A stretch of DNA of 64,000 nucleotides from an uncultured Gilliamella sp. (GTDB lineage: Bacteria > Pseudomonadota > Gammaproteobacteria > Enterobacterales > Orbaceae), in contig CAMLIK010000003.1 of the NCBI GenBank assembly GCA_946480175.1, positions 1-64,000 of the forward strand. Direction: 5' to 3'. Each line of letters starts with the position of its first letter. Within the stretch, counting starts at the first letter, position 1. The position numbers and the translations under genes were made by a program. Below, in pieces: positions 30,106 through 39,586 of this stretch. Below the pieces are notes generated by a model that saw only the letters and a list, made by a program, of their open reading frames with translations, ran no database searches and was not told where the DNA came from.

Positions 30106-31026
30106 TTATTTTATTTGAGTCACTTCAAGTTGTTTGATATAGGTACTAACTTTGTTTAATAATCCTAAACCATTTGATTCGGCAACATTGGCACCAGTTG
30201 CTGATGCTTTTTTCATTGCTAATTGACAATTGTTTTGAAAAGGAAGCCATTCACTGAGAAATGCAGCAAGCGATGCGTCCCCTGCGCAAGCTGAACTAAC
30301 TTGTTTTATCGTTATTGCGTTGCAGAACCAAATATTTTTCCCGTTTGAAAAATAAAGTCCTTTTGAACCCATTGTTAGTAAAATATTTTGTGCTCCTTGC
30401 TGATGAACATTTTCTAATGCTGCAATTATTTGCTCTGTTGTATCAGTTGTAAAACCAAAAATATCTTTTAACTCTTCATTATTAGGTTTGATAAGTAAAG
30501 GTTTATAAATCAATAAATCTTTTAATTTAGTATGACTAATATCCAAAATTATTTTGATATTTTTGCTTATGCAAATTTTTAAAATTAATTCCAAATAATC
30601 AGGTTCAATGTTATTTGGCAAACTACCGCTTATAACTAAATAACTGTTATTGTTGAGTGACTCAATAATAGTTAGCATTTCAGCTTTTTTGTTATCAGGA
30701 ATAAAAGGTCCTTTAGAGACCAATTTATATTCATTTTGTTCATCATTAATAAAAACATTAATTCTGGTAATATCATCGATCAAACAAGGGATAGTTTGAA
30801 TTTGCATCTTAGTTAGTTCATCAATAATATATTTTCCCGAAAAACCACCAAAAAATCCTAATGCACAAGTAGGTTTATCAAATTTATTTAATACAATTGA
30901 AACATTAACTGCTTTACCGTTAGGGCTATATTCTGTATGTAGTGTTCTATTTACTAAATTGGGTTTTAGCCCTTGGCAATGAATATTCATATCAATTGCG
31001 GTATTAAGTGTTAAAGTGTAAATCAT
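30106..31026 (-). CDS. PfkB-family 1-phosphofructokinase or tagatose-phosphate kinase
   Basis: FruK/LacC-type kinases add a second phosphate to a ketose phosphate. The 306-residue protein starts MIYTLTLNTAIDMNIH and has the substrate loop SPNGKAVNVSIVLNKF and GFFGGFSGKYI. The usual GAGD anion hole reads CAGD here (SSACAGDASLAAF), keeping the catalytic Asp but replacing the first Gly. I chose the ATG at 31026 with AAGGGG upstream; a longer frame to 31083 would overlap the aldolase. It lies 10 bases after the aldolase gene, so its product is probably a ketose 1,6-bisphosphate. Confidence 0.88.
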   Translation of the reverse strand: MIYTLTLNTAIDMNIHCQGLKPNLVNRTLHTEYSPNGKAVNVSIVLNKFDKPTCALGFFGGFSGKYIIDELTKMQIQTIPCLIDDITRINVFINDEQNEYKLVSKGPFIPDNKKAEMLTIIESLNNNSYLVISGSLPNNIEPDYLELILKICISKNIKIILDISHTKLKDLLIYKPLLIKPNNEELKDIFGFTTDTTEQIIAALENVHQQGAQNILLTMGSKGLYFSNGKNIWFCNAITIKQVSSACAGDASLAAFLSEWLPFQNNCQLAMKKASATGANVAESNGLGLLNKVSTYIKQLEVTQIK

Positions 31027-31036
31027 ATGATTCCCC

Positions 31037-31891
<855 letters not shown>

Positions 31892-31999
31892 TTAACTACT
31901 CCTTAAATATAATAAACCTTACATACTTTTGTTTTTTCGAATTGAAAATTATTTCTATTAATTATGATTATAAAATGAAAGTTATTCTAGTATTAATAT

Positions 32000-32015
32000 T
32001 GTGAATTAGATCACA
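32000..32015. promoter_or_regulatory. CRP (cAMP receptor protein) binding site
   Basis: TGTGAATTAGATCACA has both consensus half-sites, TGTGA and TCACA, with the standard six-base spacer. It lies in the 327-base gap between the aldolase operon (start 31891) and the deoR-type gene (start 32219), about 110 and 200 bases from them. Glucose control of one or both transcripts is likely. The rest of the gap is AT-rich with no gene. Confidence 0.82.
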
Positions 32016-32218
32016 AAAACTGACTTTTTATTAATAAATTAGAAACATTATTAAGTATTATTTGTTAGATGTTCTTTATTGACCTAGAATATCAAATAAA
32101 AGTACATATAAATGAAAATCATATAGTCGCAGATTGGCACTATTATTATTGATTATATGTATGATAAATTCTATGATAAGTGTTTCAAATTTTTTATTAG
32201 TAACATAGGAAGTGAAAA

Positions 32219-33034
32219 TTGGCTAAAGCATCTTCGACCCTATTAAAACGTCGACTAGATATCGCAAAAATTGTACGCCAAAATGGAGAAGTGAAAGTTG
32301 ATGAATTGTCCGACCTATTAAAAGTTTCTCACGTAACCATCCGGCAAGATTTAAGTTATCTTGAGCAACAGGGATATTTAAAACGTTCCTTTGGTGGAGC
32401 TATTTATATTTCTCCAGAAGGTTTGGTTCATAATTCTATCTCTATCAATCTTAGTAATACGAAAGGTAATTGTTACATAGATTTGGCAAAAGCCTGTTTA
32501 AGCTATATTAATGATGGTGATACTATTTTTTTAGGGCATGGTTTTTTAACTCGAAAACTGATCCCTTTTTTGCATGAAAAAAAATCATTGCGAATTATTA
32601 TGAATGACATAAAAAATGCATTATTAATGCAGGAATTTTCAGATTCGGAAGTCATCTTAATTGGTGGGCTTTTATGTGAAGGAAAAATTATCAAAAACTA
32701 TAATGAAACTATTAATCTTAATAATTATTCTATTTCACACTTTATTATTGAATTAGCAGCAATTAATGAAGATAACGAATTAATTATTGACGATAGTGGA
32801 CAAAAAGAAATATATCAACAAATTTTAAAAAAGTCTAAACATACAATTGGTCTTTTATTAGACCGATCTTTACATAAAGATAACCATAGTATTGGTAAAT
32901 TAAAAAATATAGATGTTACCATTTTATCTAAAGCGGCAGTGTCAGAATACCATCACCAGTTATTAAATTCTAATTTTAAACAAATTTCGACGAATAAATA
33001 TTGTATGATTTATCATAAACTATTGGGGACATAA
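32219..33034 (+). CDS. DeoR-family transcriptional regulator
   Basis: DeoR regulators usually repress sugar operons and sense a sugar phosphate. The 271-residue protein has an N-terminal winged helix (VKVDELSDLLKVSHVTIRQDLSYLEQQGYLKRSFGG, about 25-60). A DeoR sensor domain follows with DTIFLGHG and VILIGGLLCEGK. The start is TTG at 32219, six bases after a good AGGAAG site; no ATG fits. It is divergent from the PTS operon and five bases ahead of a PfkB kinase gene, so it probably controls this locus. Confidence 0.88.
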   Translation: MAKASSTLLKRRLDIAKIVRQNGEVKVDELSDLLKVSHVTIRQDLSYLEQQGYLKRSFGGAIYISPEGLVHNSISINLSNTKGNCYIDLAKACLSYINDGDTIFLGHGFLTRKLIPFLHEKKSLRIIMNDIKNALLMQEFSDSEVILIGGLLCEGKIIKNYNETINLNNYSISHFIIELAAINEDNELIIDDSGQKEIYQQILKKSKHTIGLLLDRSLHKDNHSIGKLKNIDVTILSKAAVSEYHHQLLNSNFKQISTNKYCMIYHKLLGT

Positions 33035-33039
33035 TTAAG

Positions 33040-34005
33040 ATGGAATTTAAAATTTGTACGTTAGGAGAATTACTTGTTGAATTTTTGGCGAAAGAGCATA
33101 ATCAACGCTTTGATAAAACAGGTGAATTTATTGGCCCCTATCCGAGTGGTGCTCCAGCAATATTTGCCGATCAAGTAGCTAAATTAGGGTTTCGTGTAGT
33201 TTTTTTCAGTTGTGTGGGAAAAGATAGCTTTGGAAAAATGTGTATTAACCGACTTAAACAAGATGGTGTAATTATTGATGGTATTATTTCTCGTAGTAGA
33301 GCCAATACTGGAAGTGCATTTGTTAGTTATCAAGACTATAATGAACGAGATTTTATTTTTAATATTCCCAATAGTGCATGTGGTTTGTTATCTTTTAATC
33401 ATATTGATGAAAAATTGCTGAAAGATTGTACTCATTTGCACGTTATGGGCTCTTCGCTTTACTCTTTTAGGGCTATTGATGCGATGAGAAAAGCATTAGA
33501 TATAATCAAAAATAAAGGTGGAACAATCTCGTTTGATCCTAATTTACGCAAAGAGATGTTTAATATTCAAGAAATGGAACAATCCTTTGGTTATATTATG
33601 GAGTATACCGATATATTTTTACCTAGTGAGAATGAAGTTTGTTATTTCGCTCAGAATGATGAAAGTGAACAACAGACGATGTCAACTTTACTCAATAATG
33701 GTATAAAACATATCGTTGTAAAAGGTGGTGCTAAAGGCGCAAATTATTATGGTTTGGATGAAAAAAATTGTCTTAAAATGATTCATGTAGATGGTTTTAA
33801 TGTCGATGTAGTAGATCCAACCGGTGCTGGTGATTGTTTCAGTGCAACATTTGTGAGTTTATTGTTAGCTGGGTATTGCATTGAAACTGCACTAAAATTC
33901 GCTAATGTCAGCGGTGCCTTAGCAGTAACAAAACGAGGTCCGATGGAAGGAACATCTTCACTTGTCGAAATTCAACAGTTTTTATCACAACATACAATGG
34001 TTTAA
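33040..34005 (+). CDS. PfkB-family carbohydrate kinase
   Basis: This 321-residue ribokinase-family kinase has the N-terminal YPSGAPAIFADQVAKLGF and VGKDSFGKM motifs. The C-terminal signature VVDPTGAGDCFSATFVSLLL contains an intact GAGD. It also has ISFDPNLRKEMF and LPSENEVCYFA, as in fructokinase and 2-dehydro-3-deoxygluconokinase-like members. It is cotranscribed with the DeoR gene. It differs from the FruK/LacC-type kinase of the opposite operon and may phosphorylate free sugar. Fructokinase or tagatose kinase are possible; the substrate cannot be read from sequence. Confidence 0.85.
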   Translation: MEFKICTLGELLVEFLAKEHNQRFDKTGEFIGPYPSGAPAIFADQVAKLGFRVVFFSCVGKDSFGKMCINRLKQDGVIIDGIISRSRANTGSAFVSYQDYNERDFIFNIPNSACGLLSFNHIDEKLLKDCTHLHVMGSSLYSFRAIDAMRKALDIIKNKGGTISFDPNLRKEMFNIQEMEQSFGYIMEYTDIFLPSENEVCYFAQNDESEQQTMSTLLNNGIKHIVVKGGAKGANYYGLDEKNCLKMIHVDGFNVDVVDPTGAGDCFSATFVSLLLAGYCIETALKFANVSGALAVTKRGPMEGTSSLVEIQQFLSQHTMV

Positions 34006-34041
34006 TTTGATAAGAAAAACTTGATTTATTTTTAATTTGTA

Positions 34042-34070
34042 AAAAACTCCCAATAACGATGTTATTGGGA
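34042..34070 (-). terminator. Terminator, minus strand, downstream of hemW
   Basis: TCCCAATAAC at 34048-34057 pairs perfectly with GTTATTGGGA at 34061-34070. On the minus strand GTTTTTT follows, so it should stop leftward transcripts from hemW. It lies 37 bases past the kinase stop but lacks T bases in that direction. The 155 bases between it and hemW are AT-rich and empty. Confidence 0.75.
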
Positions 34071-34225
34071 AAATATAAGGAATAGGAAAACAATGAATTA
34101 ATGCATTGTCCATATAGTATGCTCTCTTTTTGAATAAATGTAAGTAAAAATATGGATATATTTAATTAAATAATTGGTATTTATTTTGTTAATTTATAGT
34201 AAATATATATGTATTAATGATTTCG

Positions 34226-35359
34226 TTATAAGAATATTTCAAGTAATGAATTTAAAAATAACTTACCATGGTCTGTGATTTGCCAGCTTTGGTTATGCTC
34301 AACCAGATAATTTTTTTCGATAGCCAGTGAGATTGGTTTATCAATGGATTTCAACGGTAAAAAAGTTCGTTGTTCAAATTCAGATTTAGGCGTAGCTTCA
34401 AATAGTCTAAATCTGTTCATAAAAAATTCAAAGGCTAACTCATTTTTTGCAACAGTATAAGAACGTTCTAAATAACGTCCTTCTAGATAGCCTTTAGGAT
34501 GTTTGGTTTTTACCGTACGAATAATAGTTCCATCATTTTGGGTTAACTTTCCATGAGCGCCACAACCAATACCAATATAATCACCGAATCGCCAATAATT
34601 CAAATTATGTTGGCATTGATAATTGGATTTGGCATAAGCCGATGTCTCATATTGCTGGTAACCATATTTAGTTAATAATTGATGACCTTGTTGGTAAATA
34701 TCCCAAAGCATATCGTCATCAGGCAAAATAGGTGGTTTAGAACCAAACAATGTGTTAGGCTCAATAGTTAATTGATACCAAGATAAATGTGGTGGTGCGA
34801 TTGCAATTGCTTGTTTTAGATCATTCAATGCATCATCAATGGTTTGGTCTGGTAAGCCATGCATTAAATCTAAATTAAAACTTTTTAAGTTTAAATCATG
34901 AGCTAATTTTCCAGCATCTATCGCTTCTTGTTGGTTATGAACTCGCCCTAATTTTATAAGTTTATCTGCTTGAAAGCTTTGTATACCAATTGATATTCGA
35001 TTTATTCCTGCTTGTTGATACTCTTTAAATCTTTCTACATCAACGGAATTAGGATTAGCTTCAATAGTTATTTCTGCATTGTGATTTATTGGTATGATTT
35101 TATTTATAGCGACTAATAATTTATTAATTAACTCAGACGAGAAAAGGCTTGGGGTACCTCCACCAATAAAAATAGAGTGAATAGAGCGAGTATTATAAAG
35201 CGCAATATCTTGTTTTAAATCATTAATTAAATGGTCTATATATGCGGAATAATCGGGCGTTTTTTTCATTTTATGTGAATTAAAATCACAATATGGACAT
35301 TTTTGTACGCACCATGGCATATGTATATATAAACTCAACGGGATTTTATAATCAAACAT
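34226..35359 (-). CDS. hemW: HemW, heme chaperone (radical SAM)
   Basis: HemW (YggW) is a coproporphyrinogen-oxidase-like radical SAM protein that binds heme and delivers it to respiratory enzymes. The 377-residue protein starts with PLSLYIHMPWCVQKCPYCDFNSH, holding C17, C21 and C24 for the iron-sulfur cluster. GGGTPSL, NPNSVD and SIGIQSF follow. It has the single Cys after the CxxxCxxC motif replaced by Phe (CDF), which separates HemW from true HemN. It stands alone; in E. coli it follows rdgB. Confidence 0.94.
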   Translation of the reverse strand: MFDYKIPLSLYIHMPWCVQKCPYCDFNSHKMKKTPDYSAYIDHLINDLKQDIALYNTRSIHSIFIGGGTPSLFSSELINKLLVAINKIIPINHNAEITIEANPNSVDVERFKEYQQAGINRISIGIQSFQADKLIKLGRVHNQQEAIDAGKLAHDLNLKSFNLDLMHGLPDQTIDDALNDLKQAIAIAPPHLSWYQLTIEPNTLFGSKPPILPDDDMLWDIYQQGHQLLTKYGYQQYETSAYAKSNYQCQHNLNYWRFGDYIGIGCGAHGKLTQNDGTIIRTVKTKHPKGYLEGRYLERSYTVAKNELAFEFFMNRFRLFEATPKSEFEQRTFLPLKSIDKPISLAIEKNYLVEHNQSWQITDHGKLFLNSLLEIFL

Positions 35360-35546
35360 ATGCCTTTCCTCAAATTTTAAAATAAAGTATGGGTACTAAT
35401 AAGAAATAGCTGGCTATATTACTCCAATTTAGTAAAAAAAGCTTTTATTGCCTTTATTCCGTTTTTATAATTTGAATAACGCGCGTACAATTAGCATTAA
35501 ATTATAGGCAATGTTCGCCATGTAAATTAAATATTTAGGAGTAAAT

Positions 35547-36419
35547 ATGAGTATCGTTAAACAGATTTTAGATAGCCAGGCTTCAGGAGCATCATTGAGT
35601 TCATCAGTCAATCAAAGTACATTTGGTGAATTACCTGTATTAGTAATTAAACATAAAACATGTTCAGCTGCAGTATCGTTACAAGGTGCTCATCTATTAT
35701 TTTGGCAACCGTCAACAGAAACTACACCCGTGATTTGGTTAAGTCAAAAAGCTAATTTTAAAAAGGAAGTGGCAATTAGAGGCGGTGTGCCAGTTTGTTG
35801 GCCATGGTTTGGTAAATTAGGCGATCCAATGCATGGTTTTGCGCGTCTCGTTGAATGGCAATTAGATTCTTGCAAAGAAGATAATAATGGTGTGGATCTC
35901 ACGTTATCATTAACCAATAATCAACAAACAGAACGTTTTTTCACAAAATCTTTTCATGTATGGTTAACTATCCATGTTGGACAAACCTGTGAGGTAACAC
36001 TATCTTGTCAAGGGGATTTTGAGGCAACCAGTGCCCTACATACTTATTTGGGTATTAATAATATTCATGATGTTATTGTTAAAGGTTTAGGTGATTCTTA
36101 TCAAGAACGCTTACCGGTTGAAAATAAACCAACAGTTCAAGGACAACTTACTTTTAATCAAGAAGTTGATCGCATTTATACCAATGCCGATGACGTAATA
36201 ACTATCGCCGATGGTAAACGAACAATCAAATTAACCAATGTTAATGCAAGTGATGTCGTGACTTGGAATCCTTGGATTGATAAAGCTAAAGCGATGGCTG
36301 ATTTTGCCGATGAAGAATATCAATCTATGGTTTGTGTTGAATCATGTCGTATTAATAAACCGTTAAAATTAACAGCAACACAAAAATCAGCCTATGGATT
36401 TAAGATTGAAGTTATTTAA
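35547..36419 (+). CDS. yeaD: YeaD, glucose-6-phosphate 1-epimerase (hexose-6-phosphate mutarotase)
   Basis: YeaD family enzymes interconvert the anomers of hexose 6-phosphates. The 290-residue beta-sandwich protein has SLQGAHLLFWQP, VAIRGGVPVCWPWFG and HGFARLVEWQL. The catalytic region follows with SALHTYLGINNI, and CVESCRINKP lies near the C-terminus. AGGAG lies upstream of the ATG at 35547. It is divergent from hemW and two genes from zwf, which uses glucose 6-phosphate. Confidence 0.92.
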   Translation: MSIVKQILDSQASGASLSSSVNQSTFGELPVLVIKHKTCSAAVSLQGAHLLFWQPSTETTPVIWLSQKANFKKEVAIRGGVPVCWPWFGKLGDPMHGFARLVEWQLDSCKEDNNGVDLTLSLTNNQQTERFFTKSFHVWLTIHVGQTCEVTLSCQGDFEATSALHTYLGINNIHDVIVKGLGDSYQERLPVENKPTVQGQLTFNQEVDRIYTNADDVITIADGKRTIKLTNVNASDVVTWNPWIDKAKAMADFADEEYQSMVCVESCRINKPLKLTATQKSAYGFKIEVI

Positions 36420-36488
36420 TCATTAGTTTTTTTGATATTGTAAATGCAATCCATATCTGACTTTATCTTTATTAAGCTGATTATTTGA

Positions 36489-36607
36489 TTGCGTTTACTA
36501 GCATAACACTTTATAATCCCTAGCGCTTTTTAAAGCACTAATTTTATAGCCAACTACTGGGTCGCCTGTAATTGGTTTTTTATTTGAAATAAATAAGAGA
36601 AATCGAT
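36489..36607 (+). promoter_or_regulatory. rplY promoter and possible L25 autoregulatory leader
   Basis: TTGCGT at 36489-36494 and TATAAT at 36512-36517 are 17 bases apart. The predicted leader of about 85 bases contains a small hairpin (TAGCGCTTT with AAAGCACTA, 36521-36540) and CCAA/TTGG flanking a GC-richer loop near 36551-36576. In E. coli L25 represses its own message through its leader. A similar role here is an inference from position and structure only. Confidence 0.5.
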
Positions 36608-36892
36608 ATGTTTACATTAAAAGCAGAAGTTAGAAAAGAGCATGGTAAGGGTGCGAGCCGCCGCCTGCGTCACGCTGGTCAGTTCCCAGCAATTGTTTAT
36701 GGTGGAACAGAACCTGCAATTTCTATTGTGTTAGATCACAACCAAGTTTTCAATATGCAAGAAAAACCAGAATTTTATTCTGAATTATTAACTATTGATA
36801 TTGACGGTAAAGCAGTTAAAGTTAAAGTCCAAGCAGTACAACGTCATCCATTTAAACCAAAATTAGTTCACATGGATTTTGTTCGCGCATAA
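36608..36892 (+). CDS. rplY: Ribosomal protein bL25
   Basis: L25 binds 5S rRNA in the large subunit. The 94-residue protein is the short form found in E. coli, without the C-terminal CTC domain. It reads [21 protein letters not shown] and [12 protein letters not shown], and ends [15 protein letters not shown]. It is a single-gene unit with its own promoter and a strong terminator. Confidence 0.97.
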   Translation: MFTLKAEVRKEHGKGASRRLRHAGQFPAIVYGGTEPAISIVLDHNQVFNMQEKPEFYSELLTIDIDGKAVKVKVQAVQRHPFKPKLVHMDFVRA

Positions 36893-36930
36893 CGACTTTT
36901 GTTGAAAACTATTCAACACCATCTTTAAAT

Positions 36931-36957
36931 AAAAGGTCACCAAAATGGTGACCTTTT
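36931..36957 (+). terminator. Terminator of rplY
   Basis: AAAAGGTCACC at 36931-36941 pairs with GGTGACCTTTT at 36947-36957 over an AAAAT loop, and a T-rich tail follows. A smaller hairpin, GTTGAA/TTCAAC, lies just upstream at 36901-36916. Confidence 0.92.
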
Positions 36958-37083
36958 ATTTTTTATTATAGTCTAAAAATGATAAATATCTATTGTTATG
37001 ATTTATTCTATTAACTTGATGTATACTGATAATCAAACAATAATAAAAATAAATTGTAGATTACACCATTTTAGGAGAGCTCT

Positions 37084-38544
37084 ATGTCTGATATCCCAGC
37101 TTGCGATTTAGTTATTTTCGGCGCTAAAGGGGATTTAACAAGGCGCAAACTTTTACCGTCTCTATATCAATTAGAAAAATATGGAAAGTTGCCAGAGCAG
37201 ACAAAAATTTTAGGTGTAGGCCGTGCTGATTGGGATCAAGCGGCTTACACGGAAGTTGCAAAAGATGCGTTAACCACATTTATACCAGAACCATTAGATG
37301 AACATATTTGGCAACGACTTAGCCAACGGCTTAACTTTCACAAATTAGATGTAAATGACATAGTTGGTTTTAATTCATTAAAAGATAAGCTTGAAAAGTC
37401 ACATCCTGCCATTTTTTATTTTGCGATGCATCCCAATGCATTTGGTACGATTTGTCAAGGGTTGGCTGAAGCAGGTTTAAATCAAGCTCAAAACAGAATC
37501 GTAATGGAAAAACCATTAGGTTTTGATCTACAATCATCAAAAGAAATTAATGATTCGGTTGCAAAGTATTTCAATGAATCACAAGTTTATCGTATCGACC
37601 ATTATTTAGGAAAAGAGTCAGTATTAAATTTACTCGCCCTTCGTTTTGCTAACCCTGTGTTTGCTTCACTTTGGAATAGAAATTCAATCGATCATGTTGA
37701 AATCACAGTTGCAGAACAAGTTGGAATTGAAGGACGTTGGGGATATTTTGATAAAGCTGGTCAAATGCGTGATATGGTGCAGAATCATTTATTACAAATT
37801 CTGACGATGATAGCCATGTCGCCACCTGCAAATCTTGAAGATAATAGCTTACGTAGAGAAAAAGTAGCTGTACTTAATGCTTTACGTTCAATTAATAAAG
37901 CAAATATCCGCGAAAAAGTTGTTAGAGGTCAATATACTACTGGATTTGTTAATGGCATTAATGTACCTGGTTATTTAGAAGAAGATGGTGCAAATAAGCA
38001 AAGTAATACTGAAACATTTGTTGCTATTCGTGTTGATATTGATAATTGGCGTTGGGCTGGTGTGCCTTTTTATTTACGAACTGGAAAACGCTTACCAAGT
38101 AAGTGTTCTGAAGTCGTAGTTTACTTTAAATCTTTACCTCTGAATTTATTTAGTGAGTCTTATTCTCAATTACCTCAGAATAAATTAACTATCCGCCTAC
38201 AACCAGATGAAGGCCTGGATATTGAAATTTTAAACAAGGTGCCGGGATTAGATAGTATGCATAATTTACAAACGACTAAGTTAGATTTAAGTTTTAATGA
38301 AACTTTTCATCAACAGAGTGCAGATGCATATGAGCGTTTGTTACTTGAAGTGATGCGAGGACGACAAGCATTATTTGTTCATCGAGATGAAGTTGAGGCA
38401 GCTTGGAAATGGGTTGATTCAATTATTAGTGCGTGGAATTCAGATAATGAATCACCAAAAACTTATCCTGCTGGTACTTGGGGCCCTGTAGCTTCTGTTG
38501 CATTGATCACTAAAGATGGTCACTCATGGCATGAATTTGAATAG
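37084..38544 (+). CDS. zwf: Zwf, glucose-6-phosphate 1-dehydrogenase
   Basis: Zwf starts the oxidative pentose phosphate route, making NADPH. The 486-residue protein has the NADP fold DLVIFGAKGDLTRRKLLPSLYQL at its start. EKPLGFD and the active-site signature RIDHYLGKESVLNLLALRFAN follow at about 175-197. GCC-type Rossmann residues and length (E. coli 491) match the family. AGGAGAG precedes the ATG. pgl follows after 13 bases, so the first two steps are encoded together. Confidence 0.97.
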   Translation: MSDIPACDLVIFGAKGDLTRRKLLPSLYQLEKYGKLPEQTKILGVGRADWDQAAYTEVAKDALTTFIPEPLDEHIWQRLSQRLNFHKLDVNDIVGFNSLKDKLEKSHPAIFYFAMHPNAFGTICQGLAEAGLNQAQNRIVMEKPLGFDLQSSKEINDSVAKYFNESQVYRIDHYLGKESVLNLLALRFANPVFASLWNRNSIDHVEITVAEQVGIEGRWGYFDKAGQMRDMVQNHLLQILTMIAMSPPANLEDNSLRREKVAVLNALRSINKANIREKVVRGQYTTGFVNGINVPGYLEEDGANKQSNTETFVAIRVDIDNWRWAGVPFYLRTGKRLPSKCSEVVVYFKSLPLNLFSESYSQLPQNKLTIRLQPDEGLDIEILNKVPGLDSMHNLQTTKLDLSFNETFHQQSADAYERLLLEVMRGRQALFVHRDEVEAAWKWVDSIISAWNSDNESPKTYPAGTWGPVASVALITKDGHSWHEFE

Positions 38545-38557
38545 AGGAATTATTAAA

Positions 38558-39256
38558 ATGTTTACATTAAATAAATACCCAAATAGTCAATCATTAATTG
38601 AAGATTTAGCTACTCATATTATCAATGAATTGAAAAAAGCTATTGATAAAAAAGGACATGCTTCTATTGCTGTATCAGGTGGGAAAACCCCTATTCCATT
38701 ATTTAAACTACTCAGTCAACAAGATTTGGATTGGCATAATGTTTTTATCACATTAGTTGACGATAGATGGGTGGATGATACGGATGATGCAAGTAATGAG
38801 AAATTAGTATTAACGTATTTACTACAAAATAAAGCTAAATTGGCTAAGTTTGTTGGTTTAAAGAATAGTTGTGACAATCCATTTGATGGAGCAGAAATTA
38901 CAGACAAAATATTAAATAAGATTCCTATGCCCTTTGATGTGTTAATTTTGGGGATGGGAGAAGATGGTCATACAGCTTCGCTTTTCCCTGGTGCGGCTAA
39001 TTTAATGGCAGGTTTAGATATGAAATCTGGTCAAAAAGTTGTCGGTATGACACCATTAACAGCACCGCTTGACCGTATTACCTTAACATTACCGACTATT
39101 TTAGATAGTCAAAATATCTATTTGCATTTAGTTGGAGAAAGCAAAATGCAAGTACTCGAACAAGCAGAAAGAGGGAATGATATTAATCAAATGCCAATTC
39201 GTGCAATTTTGCAGCAAAATAAAGTTGATGTAATTGGTTTTTGGACCGCATCTTAA
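38558..39256 (+). CDS. pgl: Pgl, 6-phosphogluconolactonase (DevB type)
   Basis: Pgl hydrolyses the lactone produced by Zwf to 6-phosphogluconate. The 232-residue protein has ASIAVSGGKTPIPLFKLLS, FITLVDDRWV, ILGMGEDGHTASLFPGA and RITLTLPTI, the motifs of the DevB/NagB-like family. I used the ATG at 38558 with GAGGAA upstream; an in-frame ATG at 38516 lies inside zwf. E. coli has an unrelated type of lactonase (YbhE), so this is the more common bacterial arrangement. Confidence 0.95.
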   Translation: MFTLNKYPNSQSLIEDLATHIINELKKAIDKKGHASIAVSGGKTPIPLFKLLSQQDLDWHNVFITLVDDRWVDDTDDASNEKLVLTYLLQNKAKLAKFVGLKNSCDNPFDGAEITDKILNKIPMPFDVLILGMGEDGHTASLFPGAANLMAGLDMKSGQKVVGMTPLTAPLDRITLTLPTILDSQNIYLHLVGESKMQVLEQAERGNDINQMPIRAILQQNKVDVIGFWTAS

Positions 39257-39263
39257 CTAACTC

Positions 39264-39290
39264 AACTTTGCCAGCTAAACGGGCAAAGTT
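39264..39290 (+). terminator. Hairpin after pgl, possible terminator
   Basis: AACTTTGCC at 39264-39272 pairs with GGCAAAGTT at 39282-39290 over a nine-base loop, eight bases past the pgl stop. The downstream T content is modest. From here to 39493 the sequence is AT-rich with no gene and no promoter I can defend, though the dcw promoter should lie in it. Confidence 0.6.
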
Positions 39291-39493
39291 ATCATCTTCA
39301 GTTTTGTATTAGTACTTATATACTAATTTTTATTAATAAATTAAAATTCAATATCTAATAATTACTATTAACAATTCTGTTTTATATTTTTTATCACTTT
39401 GCTATATTTGTTAGTATATACTTATATGTTGTATTAATTTTTGGAATTGTTAGAAATTAATTGATTAAATAACTATTATTTTAGTAATTTTTG

Positions 39494-39519
39494 TGGTAAA
39501 AAATGGGGGTCAAGTGGAA
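39494..39519 (+). promoter_or_regulatory. Decayed MraZ box upstream of the dcw cluster
   Basis: TGGTA (39494), TGGGG (39504) and TGGAA (39515) are spaced 10 and 11 bases apart. The MraZ operator in E. coli is three TGGGN repeats at 10-base spacing just upstream of mraZ. Only one repeat is intact here, as expected if the repressor was lost. This is a pattern match on short repeats. Confidence 0.5.
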
Positions 39520-39586
39520 AAAAAAGGTTTTAATTAATAAATCGATTTTTTAGTAATTTAAAAACAATAATAATTACGGTGATTTC

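Noticed and set aside
38516..38557. Upstream ATG for pgl inside zwf
   Set aside because: The ATG at 38558 has GAGGAA upstream and aligns with other lactonases.
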